DNA from: Chthoniobacterales bacterium
GTDB taxonomy: Bacteria; Verrucomicrobiota; Verrucomicrobiia; Chthoniobacterales; UBA10450
Length of the DNA stretch: 64,000 nucleotides
Reading direction: 5' to 3'
Assembly (NCBI GenBank): GCA_035274845.1
Contig: DATENU010000020.1
Span: forward strand, 1 to 64,000
Shown in pieces: positions 16,970 through 26,955 of this stretch (position 1 is its first letter; each line of letters begins with the position of its first letter). The translations under genes and the position numbers were made by a program. The notes below the pieces were generated by a model. That model searched no databases and was not told the origin of the DNA. It was given only the letters and a program-made list of their open reading frames with translations.

Positions 16970-18471
16970 TGAAAAATCTCCTTAAATTCCTCTTATTCGT
17001 GTTGCTGGTGAGTGCCGGTATTTCGGCCCTCTATGATTATCGCCTCAAGACGGGCGGCCTGAAATTCCTCGCGACCGCGCCCGAAAAATATTCGCTGGCC
17101 ACGAACGCCAGCGTCGATCCGAAGGACATCCCGGGACTCGAAAACCTTAATCGCGAACGACGGCTCCTGGTCAGCAGCATCCTTCCCGCGGTGGTCAGCA
17201 TCAAGACTTCGAAGAAGGTGGCTATTCGGCGCCAATATCAACTCGATCCCTCGGAGTTTTTTAATCGGAACCCACGCCAGTTTCGCAATCCAAATGAGGA
17301 GGCGATGGTCCAAAATTCCCTCGGTTCCGGTGTGGTCGTTTCGGCGGAAGGCCACATCATTACGAACAATCACGTGGTCGACCAGGTGGACGAAATTGAG
17401 GTGCAATTGAGCGATGGGAAAACCAAAAAGGCGCGGCTGGTGGGCGCCGATTCGGTGGTGGACCTGGCTGTTTTGAAAATCGACGAAGCCGGTCTCAAAC
17501 CGCTCAAGTTTGGCGATTCAGACGCGGTGCAGGCGGGCGATTTCGTTCTCGCGATCGGCAACCCGTTTGGGTTTGAGGAAACGGTCACGGACGGAATTAT
17601 CAGCTCAAGAGGCCGGCCGAATCGGGTCGACGGCTTCGGCGATTACCTGCAAACGAACGCGGCGATCAATCCGGGGAACAGCGGCGGGCCGCTGGTGAAC
17701 CTGCGGGGTGAGATTATCGGCATCAATACGGCGATCATTTCCCGGAGCGGAGGGTCGCAGGGCATCGGGTTTGCCATTCCTTCCAATTCGGTGAAGAGCG
17801 CGCTGGAAAGCTTGCTCAAGAACGGCCGCATCCTTCGCGGATACCTTGGCATCCAGGCGCGACCGTCCACGCCGGGGGTTCCGGATCCTGACGGCGTGGT
17901 AGTTGACGATGTGGTCCCGAATTCTCCCGCAGCGGAAGCGAACCTCAAAAGGGGCGACGTAATCCAGAAGTTTAACGGCCACACGGTGAAGAACATCACG
18001 GAATTGCGCAACCTGGTTTCCCAGGTGGAGCTGAACAAGAAGGTCGAGGTCGAGCTCACCCGAAACGGAAGTGCGCTCAAGTTGACGGCGGAAATTAAGG
18101 AACAACCGGCCGATTATCTGACCTCCCGCGTAAACCCGCGCCAGCCGCAAACGCCCCAGACTCCGGATGAGCCGCAGACCGAACCGGATGACGCTAGCCC
18201 GCTCGGCCCGGTCGAGGTGGCTGAATTGACGCCGGACGCGGTTCGGCGCCTTGACCTTCCCAACCGGATCCGCGGCGTGCTCGTGACCAAGATCGACGGG
18301 GATGCGGGCGAACTGCGGGCCGGCGACGTGATCGAAGAGGTGAATCAGCAGCCGGTCACCTCCGTGGCCGAATACAAAAGGGTGGTGGGTGCGCTCGATC
18401 CGAATGGCACCCACGTTCTCTCCGTCTGCCGGCACCGAACGCGGTCGTTCGTCGTCTTGCGGCCACGGTAA
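16969..18471 (+). CDS. degP: Do-type periplasmic serine protease (HtrA family)
   Basis: 500-residue envelope protease/chaperone. An N-terminal hydrophobic segment (LLKFLLFVLLVSAGISALY) may act as signal peptide or anchor. The trypsin-like domain has the triad His in ITNNHVV, Asp in DLAVLKI and Ser in NPGNSGGPL. Two PDZ domains follow, near residues 285-385 (GYLGIQARPS...) and 405-500. A Pro/Gln-rich linker (RQPQTPQTPDEPQ) joins them. Start overlaps the recG stop by one base. HtrA, DegP, DegQ and MucD cannot be told apart by sequence inspection. Confidence 0.93.
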   Translation: MKNLLKFLLFVLLVSAGISALYDYRLKTGGLKFLATAPEKYSLATNASVDPKDIPGLENLNRERRLLVSSILPAVVSIKTSKKVAIRRQYQLDPSEFFNRNPRQFRNPNEEAMVQNSLGSGVVVSAEGHIITNNHVVDQVDEIEVQLSDGKTKKARLVGADSVVDLAVLKIDEAGLKPLKFGDSDAVQAGDFVLAIGNPFGFEETVTDGIISSRGRPNRVDGFGDYLQTNAAINPGNSGGPLVNLRGEIIGINTAIISRSGGSQGIGFAIPSNSVKSALESLLKNGRILRGYLGIQARPSTPGVPDPDGVVVDDVVPNSPAAEANLKRGDVIQKFNGHTVKNITELRNLVSQVELNKKVEVELTRNGSALKLTAEIKEQPADYLTSRVNPRQPQTPQTPDEPQTEPDDASPLGPVEVAELTPDAVRRLDLPNRIRGVLVTKIDGDAGELRAGDVIEEVNQQPVTSVAEYKRVVGALDPNGTHVLSVCRHRTRSFVVLRPR

Positions 18472-18526
18472 TCAGTGGCCAGGCACGCGAGGCATCGCCC
18501 GTTCCCGATTTACATTGCAGTGAATA

Positions 18527-18545
18527 ACCCTCGGTGGCCGAGGGT
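18527..18545. terminator. Hairpin after degP
   Basis: Perfect 8-bp stem ACCCTCGG / CCGAGGGT with a TGG loop, 56 bases after the degP stop and just upstream of the next gene. There is no T-run, so it may be a Rho-dependent site, an mRNA-stability element or a 5'-UTR structure of the following gene. Confidence 0.4.
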
Positions 18546-18564
18546 CTAACTCCGACACACCTCT

Positions 18565-20088
18565 ATGAAACGACTATTTCTGGCCATTGCGGTGCTGGGA
18601 CTGGTGCTGCCTGCTCCGCGGGAGGTCGAAGCGAGGACAGACATTTCGATCGACTTTTTCTATGACAGCCTTGGATCGGACGGAAACTGGGTCGAGGTAG
18701 CGGACTACGGGTATTGCTGGCAACCGGCGGTTGCGGTCAGCAACTCGAGCTGGCGGCCCTACGCTGATGGTTACTGGGCCTACACGGACGTAGGATGGAC
18801 GTGGGTATCCTACGAAGATTTCGGCTGGGCCACGTACCATTATGGCCGCTGGATCAGATTGCGGGGTCATGGCTGGATTTGGGTTCCCGGGCGCGAATGG
18901 GGGCCCGCCTGGGTTTCCTGGAGAACGGGCGGTGATTATGTGGGGTGGGCGCCTCTTCCCCCACGCGGTGGTGGCGATGTGTTTTACGACAACAGTCCGA
19001 TCAATTCACAGGTCGATGTCCAGTTCGACATCGGCCCTGGCTATTACAATTTCATCGACATTCGCTACATCGGTGAGCCGGTTCTGCGGGAGCGAATTTT
19101 CGCGCCGGAACAGAATGTCACCTACATCACCAAGACGGTGAACGTGACAAATATCACCTACACGAATTCGACGGTTTACAATTATGGGCCGGATTACAAC
19201 TCGTTGAGCCGCTACTCGGCCCGACCGATTCAGCGGCTGACCTTACAGCGGCAAGCCGACGCCGATCCTCTCGCGGCGGCACGCTCAAAATCGGTTATGA
19301 AGGTGCAAGGAGACAAGCTGGTGATCGCGGCCCCGCAGCAATTGCAGAAACCTTCCAAGCCCATCGCTCCGAAAGTCGTGAAGGAAAAACTCGCGCAGGC
19401 GCCGGTTGAACGCGGATGGGAACCCGCAGGGGATGCGAAGGCTCAGGCGGAGTTGAAGCAAAAGATGAAGGCGGAGGATCCCAAGACGGTGCCGCCGCCT
19501 AGTGCGAAGCCGCGCGAGGACGCGGAGCAGAGCCCGGGAGCTTCGTCTGCCGCGCCGGCGGCTACTATTGCGCCGTCGGTCAGAGCAAGCCCGGCGGCTT
19601 CGGCAGGTCCAAAGACAGGGACGACGCCGGCCAGGAGCCCGGGGCCAAAGCGCAATCAGCCGCCCGACGATCGCGACCGGATATCTCCGCCGATCACTCG
19701 ACCGTCTGCTCCGAGCGTGGATGCTCCGCAACCAAACGTCCCGCCCTCGCGAGACAAAGGCGCGAAGAAGCAAAAACCGTCGGCCATGCCCTCCGGCGCG
19801 GCGCCCGTTATTCCAACTCCACCAAGCAACCTGCCGCCCGACAACCGAAAGCAGAAAAACGAACCGACTCCTGGGCCGCCTAATCGCGATGTGCAGGCGG
19901 ACAGTCCGGCCAAACATCCGATGCCACCGCAGCCGGAGATTCCGAGTCGGAGAGGGCCACCTCAGCAGCCGATTGAGCGCGTCGCACCGCCTCCAGGCCC
20001 CGGACCAAACGCACCGGCGCCGCCAGAGCATTCTCGGAAGGGTCCGGACAAAAAGAAATCCGAACCCTCGGCATCGCCTGGTCAATAA
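18565..20088 (+). CDS. Secreted YXWGXW-like protein with Pro-rich tail
   Basis: 507 residues with a signal peptide (KRLFLAIAVLGLVLPAPREVEA). The domain at about 25-175 is extremely rich in Trp, Tyr and Gly (GYCWQPAVAV, SSWRPYADGYWAYTD, GWTWVSYEDFGWATYHYGRW, WIWVPGREWGPAWVSWR). Such Trp-repeat (YXWGXW/DUF6600-like) domains are frequent in Verrucomicrobia, Acidobacteria and Proteobacteria, with unknown role. Residues ~300-507 are a disordered Pro/Ala/Lys-rich tail. Probably periplasmic or surface-exposed. Converges with asd. Confidence 0.8.
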   Translation: MKRLFLAIAVLGLVLPAPREVEARTDISIDFFYDSLGSDGNWVEVADYGYCWQPAVAVSNSSWRPYADGYWAYTDVGWTWVSYEDFGWATYHYGRWIRLRGHGWIWVPGREWGPAWVSWRTGGDYVGWAPLPPRGGGDVFYDNSPINSQVDVQFDIGPGYYNFIDIRYIGEPVLRERIFAPEQNVTYITKTVNVTNITYTNSTVYNYGPDYNSLSRYSARPIQRLTLQRQADADPLAAARSKSVMKVQGDKLVIAAPQQLQKPSKPIAPKVVKEKLAQAPVERGWEPAGDAKAQAELKQKMKAEDPKTVPPPSAKPREDAEQSPGASSAAPAATIAPSVRASPAASAGPKTGTTPARSPGPKRNQPPDDRDRISPPITRPSAPSVDAPQPNVPPSRDKGAKKQKPSAMPSGAAPVIPTPPSNLPPDNRKQKNEPTPGPPNRDVQADSPAKHPMPPQPEIPSRRGPPQQPIERVAPPPGPGPNAPAPPEHSRKGPDKKKSEPSASPGQ

Positions 20089-20158
20089 GACTGGCGAGCT
20101 TGGAATTGCGCGGCCCTGGGGAATTTCGGGGCCATTTCGCTTTAGCGTTTCGGGGGGC

Positions 20159-21166
20159 TCAGAGCAATTCCGCGATCTGAACGGCATTGAGCGCCGCGCC
20201 CTTGAGCAATTGGTCGCCCGAGACCCAGAAGGAAAGCCCGTTTTCGAGCGCACAATCACGGCGGACCCGGCCTACCTCGCAGTTGTCCTTGCCCGCGGTG
20301 AAAAGGGGCATCGGGTAGCGGTTATTCTGCGGCTCATCGACCAGCTCAAGCCCCGGAGCTTTGGCCAGAACTTCGTGCGCCTCTTCCACGGTAACGGTCC
20401 GCTCGAATTCGGCGCTGATCGCCACGGAATGAGCCCGATAAACCGGCACGCGGACACAGGTGACCGAGGCACGGAACTCCGGCAGGTGCATGATCCGGCG
20501 GCCTTCGTTTTGCATTTTCATTTCCTCTTTCGTGTAGCCACTGGGCAAAAAGTGATCGACCTGCGGCAACACGTTGAACGCGATTGGATGAGGATAGATC
20601 TCGGCCTGGGGGGGGCGTTCTGCGGCGTGCGCCTCGACCTGGGACCTTAGTTCCTTGATCGCTCTCGCGCCGCTGCCGGAAACGGCTTGGTAACTCGAGG
20701 CAATCACACGTCGAACGCCAAACGCGCGGTGAAGCGGATAAAGCGCCATGAGCGCGACCGCCGTCGTGCAATTGGGATTTGCAATTAATCCGCGGTGGTC
20801 GCGAACGTCGCTGCCGTTGATCTCCGGGATAACCAGCGGGACGTCGGGTTCCATCCGGAAGACAGAAGAATTGTCGATCACTACTGCGCCCGCCGCTCGC
20901 GCGATGGGTGCAAACGCCCGTGAAATGTCGCCGCCAGCGCTGAAGAACGCCAGATCGATGCCTTGGAATGACGCCGCCGAAAGCACTCTGGCGACGATCT
21001 CTTTTCCCTGGAACGAAACAGTGGTTCCCGCGGAACGCTCCGAACACAAAGGCAACAGCTCCTTCACCGGAAAGGCGCGCCGCTCAAGAACCCGCAGCAA
21101 TTCGAAGCCTACGGCTCCCGTCGCGCCGACAACAGCGATGTGGTAGGGTTTTCTTGCGTTGGCCAC
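20159..21166 (-). CDS. asd: Aspartate-semialdehyde dehydrogenase
   Basis: Reduces aspartyl phosphate to the semialdehyde for lysine, methionine, threonine and diaminopimelate synthesis. The 335-residue protein has the NADP-binding VVGATGAVGFELLRVLE (residues ~12-28), NSSVFRMEPDVPLVIPEIN, the catalytic Cys in ANPNCTTA, SSYQAVSGSG, and a substrate-binding VRVPVYRAHS. No other gene of the pathway is adjacent. Divergent from the L,D-transpeptidase gene by only 23 bases. Confidence 0.96.
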   Translation of the reverse strand: MANARKPYHIAVVGATGAVGFELLRVLERRAFPVKELLPLCSERSAGTTVSFQGKEIVARVLSAASFQGIDLAFFSAGGDISRAFAPIARAAGAVVIDNSSVFRMEPDVPLVIPEINGSDVRDHRGLIANPNCTTAVALMALYPLHRAFGVRRVIASSYQAVSGSGARAIKELRSQVEAHAAERPPQAEIYPHPIAFNVLPQVDHFLPSGYTKEEMKMQNEGRRIMHLPEFRASVTCVRVPVYRAHSVAISAEFERTVTVEEAHEVLAKAPGLELVDEPQNNRYPMPLFTAGKDNCEVGRVRRDCALENGLSFWVSGDQLLKGAALNAVQIAELL

Positions 21167-21189
21167 AGCGCATCCTACCGCCGTTTCGA

Positions 21190-21654
21190 ATGAAGAAAAG
21201 TGTCCAGCCCACGATCCAGATTTCGGTCCCAGCGCAGCGACTCACTTTGAAATCGGGCCGGCAAAAACTGGCTGCCTATCCCGTTTCAACTTCCAAGTTT
21301 GGCCTCGGATCCGAAGAGGGAAGCATGAAAACGCCAACCGGCAGATTTCGAATCTCGGAGAAAATCGGAGGAGCGATGCCCCCGGGAACGGTGTTCAAGA
21401 GTCGCCGCCCAGTAAAGGCGACCAAGAAGATGCTGGCGGCAGACGACCTGATCATGACGCGAATCCTCTGGCTCGATGGGCTCGATCCGGGGAATGCAAA
21501 CACCCACGATCGTTTCATTTATATCCACGGGACGAATCATGAGGAACAAATTGGCCAACCCGCCAGCCACGGCTGTATTCGAATGCGGAGTGCGGACTTA
21601 GTGGAGCTTTTCGACCGCGTGGAGATCGGGACTCCTGTAGTGATCAGGGCGTAA
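21190..21654 (+). CDS. YkuD-family L,D-transpeptidase, no signal peptide
   Basis: A 154-residue YkuD domain. The catalytic stretch is complete: the His of IHGTNHEEQIG followed by SHGCIRM with the nucleophilic Cys. The upstream part has MKTPTGRFRISEKIGG, also typical. The ATG at 21190 is the first after the divergent asd start and gives no signal peptide or membrane helix, which is odd for an enzyme that cross-links peptidoglycan outside the membrane. Extending the frame upstream runs into asd and still gives no leader. Confidence 0.82.
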   Translation: MKKSVQPTIQISVPAQRLTLKSGRQKLAAYPVSTSKFGLGSEEGSMKTPTGRFRISEKIGGAMPPGTVFKSRRPVKATKKMLAADDLIMTRILWLDGLDPGNANTHDRFIYIHGTNHEEQIGQPASHGCIRMRSADLVELFDRVEIGTPVVIRA

Positions 21655-21743
21655 AAAGGGGGTCGGCCTGCCCCGGAAAAAAGTCGAGAAAAGCGTTGCG
21701 TCAGGGGTCTTAACTGCCTAAATGACGGCAGCAACTTGCTCGG

Positions 21744-21751
21744 AAAGGAGG
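21744..21751 (+). promoter_or_regulatory. Shine-Dalgarno site of the small lipoprotein
   Basis: AAAGGAGG, 11 bases before the GTG start at 21763. Most genes in the window lack so complete a site, so it helps fix this very small gene. Confidence 0.7.
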
Positions 21752-21762
21752 CGAAATATTAA

Positions 21763-21879
21763 GTGAAAATTTTAAAAGCGATCATGATCGTGGCCATTGC
21801 GGCCGGTGCGTTGAGCTTGGGGGCTTGCTCTCAACACAAGGAAGCAGCCACCACCACGACCTCGACCTACTCGAAATAA
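21763..21879 (+). CDS. Small lipoprotein (38 residues)
   Basis: GTG start with a strong upstream AAAGGAGG. The product is a short signal peptide (KILKAIMIVAIAAGALSLGA) ending in a lipobox LGAC. Only about 16 residues would remain after processing at Cys22: SQHKEAATTTTSTYSK. This is the size and shape of entericidin-like or spacer lipoproteins, but no family is certain. An intrinsic terminator follows, so it is probably a monocistronic gene. Confidence 0.75.
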   Translation: MKILKAIMIVAIAAGALSLGACSQHKEAATTTTSTYSK

Positions 21880-21912
21880 CCGTCAGTTGTCCGTCTGCGG
21901 ATAGCTTTAACC

Positions 21913-21948
21913 AAAAGGCCAGGTCGTCTCGTCGGCCTGGCCTTTTTT
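21913..21948 (+). terminator. Intrinsic terminator after the small lipoprotein
   Basis: An 11-bp stem AAAAGGCCAGG / CCTGGCCTTTT (21913-21923 with 21936-21946) continues into a run of T. It lies 33 bases past the lipoprotein stop. The remaining ~125 bases before hutH show no gene and should hold the hut promoter. Confidence 0.85.
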
Positions 21949-22072
21949 CTCTTCTTTCCTGGCAGTGCTGCCGACGCCGGGCTGCCGCCGTCTGCGGGCA
22001 GGGTCGGCCCGGTCTGACTTCGCCCAATGACAGCGGCAGCTACACCTTTCTTTTCTCGAACTACTTCATAAG

Positions 22073-23593
22073 ATGCGACCCATGCAGTTGACCGGCCGTC
22101 CCCTGTCACTTTCGGAAATCGCGCAGGTCGCTCATGGCGACGTGAAGCTCGAAGTTGCGGCCTCCGCCCACGCCGCGATCCACGCCTCGCGGAAGGTCAT
22201 CGAGGATATCGTGGCGCGGGGTGGGGTGGTTTACGGGGTCAGCACCGGCTTTGGCAAATTGTCCGACGTCCATGTGGCGGCGGGAGAGTTGCGCCAACTG
22301 CAACTGAACCTTGTTCGCAGCCACGCCTGCGGCATCGGCAATCCGCTCTCGATTCCAGAGGTTCGGGCCATGATTCTTCTCCGGGCGAACGTTCTCGTGC
22401 TCGGTTTGAGCGGCATTCGTCTGGAGGTGATTGAGCTGCTCTGCGAACTCCTCAATCGCGGGGTCATCCCAGTGGTTCCGGAAAAAGGCTCCGTCGGCGC
22501 GAGCGGGGACCTGGCGCCGCTGGCGCACCTTTCTCTCACGCTCATCGGGGAAGGGGAGGCGTTTTACGATGGGGAACGCCTGCCGAGCGGCGAAGCTCTC
22601 GAGAAAGCCGGATTGCAACCAGTCGTCCTGGAGGCAAAAGAAGGGCTTGCCTTATTGAATGGCACCCAGGCGATGCACGCCGTCGGAGGCCTGGCGTTGT
22701 TCCGAGCTAACCGACTGGCACATGTGGCAGACATTGCGGGAGCCATGAGCCTCGAGGCGTTGAAAGGCACGCCAACCGCGTTCGATCCCCGGATTCACAG
22801 CGCGCGGCCCCATCCAGGGCAGCAAGCGGTCGCGGAGCACCTGCGTCAGCTCCTCCAGGACAGCGAAATCCGGCAGTCCCATCTCGCGAACGATCCGCGC
22901 GTCCAGGACGCCTACAGCCTGCGGTGCATGCCTCAGGTGCACGGGGCTGTGCGAGGGGCGCTGGGCCACGGCGAAGAGGTCCTGGAGGTCGAATCGGCCT
23001 CGGCTACGGACAACCCATTGGTCTTTGCCGAGACGGGCGACGTTCTTTCCGGTGGTAATTTTCACGGGGCGCCGCTTGCGCTCGCCCTCGATTACGCGGC
23101 GATCGCAGTGACCGATCTCATGAGCATTAGCGAACGCCGGACCGACCGGCTGGTAAATCCCGACACGAGCGAAGGACTGCCGCCTTTTCTCACTCCCCAT
23201 GCCGGAACGCATTCCGGTTTCATGATTTTGCACGTCGCGGCCGTCGCTTTGTTGAACGACGCGAAAGTCCTGGCGCATCCGGCCAGCGTGGACAATCTGC
23301 CGACCTCGGGCGGAAAAGAGGATCATGTCTCGATGGGAATGACGGCCGCGCTGAAGCTGCGCACTATTGTCGAGAATGCCGAGCACCTGATCGCGATCGA
23401 GCTTCTGGCGGCGGCGGAGGGTCTGGAGTTTCGGCGTCCTCTCAAAAGCGGGGCCGGGGTTGAGCGGGCGTATCAACAAGTGCGATCTCTTTCCGAGGCA
23501 GTGGATGCCGACCGATCGATGTCATCGGACATTGCCCGAGTCGCTCGCGCCATACGCGAGGGAGTGTTCGACAGCGAGACGGAAAAACAATGA
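22073..23593 (+). CDS. hutH: Histidine ammonia-lyase
   Basis: Deaminates histidine to urocanate, the first step of histidine use. The 506-residue protein has the MIO-forming Ala-Ser-Gly in [14 protein letters not shown] (residues ~140-150), [20 protein letters not shown] and [12 protein letters not shown]. The ATG at 22073 or the ATG three codons on (22082) may be used; neither has a good Shine-Dalgarno site. First gene of a five-gene hut operon with four-base or smaller overlaps at most junctions. No hutC-type repressor is seen. Confidence 0.97.
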   Translation: MRPMQLTGRPLSLSEIAQVAHGDVKLEVAASAHAAIHASRKVIEDIVARGGVVYGVSTGFGKLSDVHVAAGELRQLQLNLVRSHACGIGNPLSIPEVRAMILLRANVLVLGLSGIRLEVIELLCELLNRGVIPVVPEKGSVGASGDLAPLAHLSLTLIGEGEAFYDGERLPSGEALEKAGLQPVVLEAKEGLALLNGTQAMHAVGGLALFRANRLAHVADIAGAMSLEALKGTPTAFDPRIHSARPHPGQQAVAEHLRQLLQDSEIRQSHLANDPRVQDAYSLRCMPQVHGAVRGALGHGEEVLEVESASATDNPLVFAETGDVLSGGNFHGAPLALALDYAAIAVTDLMSISERRTDRLVNPDTSEGLPPFLTPHAGTHSGFMILHVAAVALLNDAKVLAHPASVDNLPTSGGKEDHVSMGMTAALKLRTIVENAEHLIAIELLAAAEGLEFRRPLKSGAGVERAYQQVRSLSEAVDADRSMSSDIARVARAIREGVFDSETEKQ

Positions 23594-25257
23594 GCAGTCC
23601 ACGACCCATTCGCGCTCCGCGCGGCAACGAAATGAGCTGCAAAGGCTGGCACCAGGAAGCTGCCCTGCGAATGCTCATGAACAATCTCGATCCGGAGGTG
23701 GCCGAGAATCCGGACCGGCTCATTGTGTATGGCGGAACCGGTCGAGCGGCGCGGAGTTGGGAAGCGTTCGACGCGATTGTCCGCTCGCTCCGGGAATTGG
23801 AGAACGACGAGACACTTCTCATCCAATCCGGCAAACCGGTGGGCGTTTTCCGGACCCACGACGAAGCGCCGCGTGTTTTGATCGCGAATTCAAACCTGGT
23901 CGGGCATTGGTCGAACTACGCGGAGTTCAACCGCCTCGAGCGAATGGGGCTCACCATGTATGGCCAAATGACGGCCGGCTCGTGGATCTATATCGGCAGC
24001 CAGGGAATTGTGCAGGGGACGTTTGAAACCTTTGCCGAAGCGGGCCGCAAACATTTCGGCGGCACCCTGGAAGGAAAATTTGTCGTTACCGGCGGCCTCG
24101 GGGGAATGGGCGGGGCCCAACCCCTGGCCGCGACGATGAATGGGGCGCGGTTCCTCGGTGTGGACGTCGATTCAGCGCGGATTGAGAAGCGATTGCAGAG
24201 CGGGTACTGCGATAAATTGGCTACCTCGCTCGATGAGGCGCTGGAATTGCTCGATCGGGCGCGCGCAAAGCAGGAAGCTCTCTCGGTCGGCCTGGTCGGA
24301 AATTGCGCCGATGTTTTGCCCGAGATGGTGAAGCGTGGGGTCGTGCCCGATGTCCTCACCGATCAGACGAGCGCGCACGACGCGCTCAATGGTTATGTCC
24401 CGAACGGGATGTCGCTCGCCGAGGCGCTGGAGTTGCGCGCGAGCGATCCCGAAAAATATGTCGAGAAGTCAATGCGTTCGATGGGAATGCACGTGGAGGC
24501 AATGCTCGCGCTGCAAAAAATGGGCGCGATCACTTTTGATTACGGCAACAACATCCGGACGCAGGCGAAAAAGGCCGGAGTAGAAAACGCGTTCGATATT
24601 CCCGGCTTCGTTCCCGAATACATTCGGCCGCTCTTCTGTGAAGGGAAAGGGCCGTTCCGATGGGTCGCGTTGAGTGGTGATCCGGCGGACATCGCGCGGA
24701 CCGACCAGCTCGCCCTCGAACTCTTCCCAGAGGACAAGACGCTTGCCCGCTGGATCAAGCTGGCCAGGGAGCGGATCCATTTCCAGGGCCTGCCGTCGCG
24801 GATTTGCTGGCTCGGATTTGGCGCGCGAGCCAAATTTGGCGTGGCCATGAACGAATTGGTCAGGCGCGGCGAGATCAAAGCGCCGATCGTTATCGGTCGC
24901 GATCACCTCGACACCGGGTCGGTCGCTTCTCCCTTCCGCGAAACCGAAGGGATGATCGATGGCAGCGACGCGATCGCAGATTGGGCGTTGCTGAACGCCT
25001 TGGTGAATACGGCGGCGGGCGCCTCCTGGATCTCCATTCACAACGGTGGCGGAGTCGGGATCGGTTATTCCCAGCACGCCGGCATGGTAGTAGTGGCGGA
25101 CGGAACTGAGAGCGCGAAACGAAGACTCGAGCGGGTTTTGACCAGCGATCCGGGCATGGGCGTCCTGCGTCACGCCGATGCCGGCTATCAGCGCGCGATT
25201 GATTTTGCCGGGACTCACAGCGTCCGAATTCCAATGGAACCGAAGGCGCGGGATTGA
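23590..25257 (+). CDS. hutU: Urocanate hydratase
   Basis: Converts urocanate to imidazolone propionate using tightly bound NAD. The 555-residue length is normal. Seen are the N-terminal [24 protein letters not shown], the NAD-binding [30 protein letters not shown], and the C-terminal [15 protein letters not shown]. The start overlaps the hutH stop by four bases. Confidence 0.97.
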   Translation: MSSPRPIRAPRGNEMSCKGWHQEAALRMLMNNLDPEVAENPDRLIVYGGTGRAARSWEAFDAIVRSLRELENDETLLIQSGKPVGVFRTHDEAPRVLIANSNLVGHWSNYAEFNRLERMGLTMYGQMTAGSWIYIGSQGIVQGTFETFAEAGRKHFGGTLEGKFVVTGGLGGMGGAQPLAATMNGARFLGVDVDSARIEKRLQSGYCDKLATSLDEALELLDRARAKQEALSVGLVGNCADVLPEMVKRGVVPDVLTDQTSAHDALNGYVPNGMSLAEALELRASDPEKYVEKSMRSMGMHVEAMLALQKMGAITFDYGNNIRTQAKKAGVENAFDIPGFVPEYIRPLFCEGKGPFRWVALSGDPADIARTDQLALELFPEDKTLARWIKLARERIHFQGLPSRICWLGFGARAKFGVAMNELVRRGEIKAPIVIGRDHLDTGSVASPFRETEGMIDGSDAIADWALLNALVNTAAGASWISIHNGGGVGIGYSQHAGMVVVADGTESAKRRLERVLTSDPGMGVLRHADAGYQRAIDFAGTHSVRIPMEPKARD

Positions 25258-25269
25258 TTTGGTAACGTC

Positions 25270-26955
25270 ATGAAAAAAATCATCGAGTGCGTCCCGAATT
25301 TTTCCGAAGGCCGCAATTTGGACATCATTCGGCAGATCACGGACGCAATCGCATCCGTGGATGGAATCTCGCTGCTGAATGTCGATCCGGGCGCCAGCAC
25401 CAACCGGACAGTGGTCACCTTCGCGGGCAGCCCCGAGGCCGCGGTGGAAGCGGCGTTCCGTGGGATCCAAAAGGCGGCCGTGCTGATCGACATGCGAAAA
25501 CACAAGGGCGCTCACCCGCGGATGGGTGCCACGGATGTTTGCCCGTTTATTCCGGTGAATAACGTGAGCTGGGAAGAAGCGATCGATTGCGCCAGGACCT
25601 TGGGGAAACGCGTCGGCGATGAGCTGGAGATTCCAGTCTATCTCTACGAAAAGGCAGCGAGCGATTCTTCCCGGTCCAATCTCTCGGTCATCCGGGCGGG
25701 AGAGTACGAAGGCTTTTTCGAGAAGATAAAAGAGCCTGCCTGGAAACCGGATTTTGGGCCTGCGGTTTTCAGCGAAAAGTCGGGCGCGACGGTAATCGGG
25801 GCCCGGGATTTTCTCGTGGCCTACAATGCAAACCTGAATACGCGAGCGGTGCGCAGAGCCAATTCCGTCGCTTTTGACGTGCGTGAAAATGGCCGGGTGA
25901 AGACAGACGATGGGACGCCTTCCGGGAAGCCGGTGCTCGATGAGAACGGGGAACCGGTCCGCATTCCCGGAACGTTGAAGCACGTCAAGGCGATTGGCTG
26001 GTATGTGGAGGAATATGGAATGGCGCAGGTTTCCATGAACCTGACCAATCTGGAGGAGACGCCGTTACACGCCGCGTTCGATGCCTGCAGCGAATCAGCC
26101 AGCAACCGCGGGCTGCGCGTCACGGGTTCGGAAATCGTTGGGATGCTCCCAAAGAAATGTCTGGTGGAAGCTGGCCGATATTTTCTTCGGAAACAGAAGT
26201 GGTCGGAAGGCGCATCGGAGGAGGAACTCATCGACGTCGCCGTTCGCTCGATGGGATTAAGTGAGTTGAAACCGTTCGATCCCAAAGAGAAGATCATCGA
26301 ATTCAAGATGGAATCCGCTGCCAAGAAATCGCTGGTGAAGATGGACCTGCGGCAGTTCTGCAACGAGACCTTGAGCGATTCGCCGGCGCCGGGCGGCGGT
26401 TCCGTGGCCGCGTTGATGGGCGCCCTTGGGATTTCGCTTGGCGGGATGGTCGCCAATCTTTCTGCGGGCAAGCGCGGTTGGGACGATAAGCTCAACTATT
26501 TCAGCGACTGGGCGGTGAAGGCGCAGCGGCTGAAGGATGAGCTGCTCTTCCTGGTGGATGAAGATACGGCGGCGTTCAACAAAGTGATGGCGGCATTCGC
26601 TTTGCCCAAGGAATCACCCGAAGAAAAAGCGGCGCGGTCGGCCGCCATCCAATCCGCCAACAAATATGCCGCCGAGATTCCGTTGCGAGTGATGGAGACG
26701 GCGTTCAACGCTTATCAACTCTTGGGCGAGATGGCCGAGAGCGGGAATCCCGCTTCGATTTCTGACGTGGGAGTTGGCCTCCTTGCCTTGCGCGCCTGCA
26801 TTGAAGGCGCGGGCATGAATGTTCGCATTAACCTGGCCGGCTTGAAGGACGAGCAATTCAAATCCGCGCTTCAGGACAAGTTGCAGAAAGTCAGCGCCAG
26901 CTCCGAATCTGAGTTCAGGAAGATTCACTCAATTGTTGAAAGCAAGCTCGGGTGA
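25270..26955 (+). CDS. ftcD: Bifunctional glutamate formimidoyltransferase / formimido-THF cyclodeaminase
   Basis: A 561-residue fusion. The N-terminal half (to ~330), starting KKIIECVPNFSEGRN with HKGAHPRMGATDVCPF, transfers the formimino group of N-formimino-glutamate to tetrahydrofolate. The C-terminal ~200 residues (from MDLRQFCNETLSDSP with APGGGSVAALMGALG) form the cyclodeaminase that releases ammonia. This is the animal-type fused FTCD layout, also common in several bacterial phyla. It sits 12 bases after hutU and overlaps hutG by four bases. Confidence 0.95.
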   Translation: MKKIIECVPNFSEGRNLDIIRQITDAIASVDGISLLNVDPGASTNRTVVTFAGSPEAAVEAAFRGIQKAAVLIDMRKHKGAHPRMGATDVCPFIPVNNVSWEEAIDCARTLGKRVGDELEIPVYLYEKAASDSSRSNLSVIRAGEYEGFFEKIKEPAWKPDFGPAVFSEKSGATVIGARDFLVAYNANLNTRAVRRANSVAFDVRENGRVKTDDGTPSGKPVLDENGEPVRIPGTLKHVKAIGWYVEEYGMAQVSMNLTNLEETPLHAAFDACSESASNRGLRVTGSEIVGMLPKKCLVEAGRYFLRKQKWSEGASEEELIDVAVRSMGLSELKPFDPKEKIIEFKMESAAKKSLVKMDLRQFCNETLSDSPAPGGGSVAALMGALGISLGGMVANLSAGKRGWDDKLNYFSDWAVKAQRLKDELLFLVDEDTAAFNKVMAAFALPKESPEEKAARSAAIQSANKYAAEIPLRVMETAFNAYQLLGEMAESGNPASISDVGVGLLALRACIEGAGMNVRINLAGLKDEQFKSALQDKLQKVSASSESEFRKIHSIVESKLG

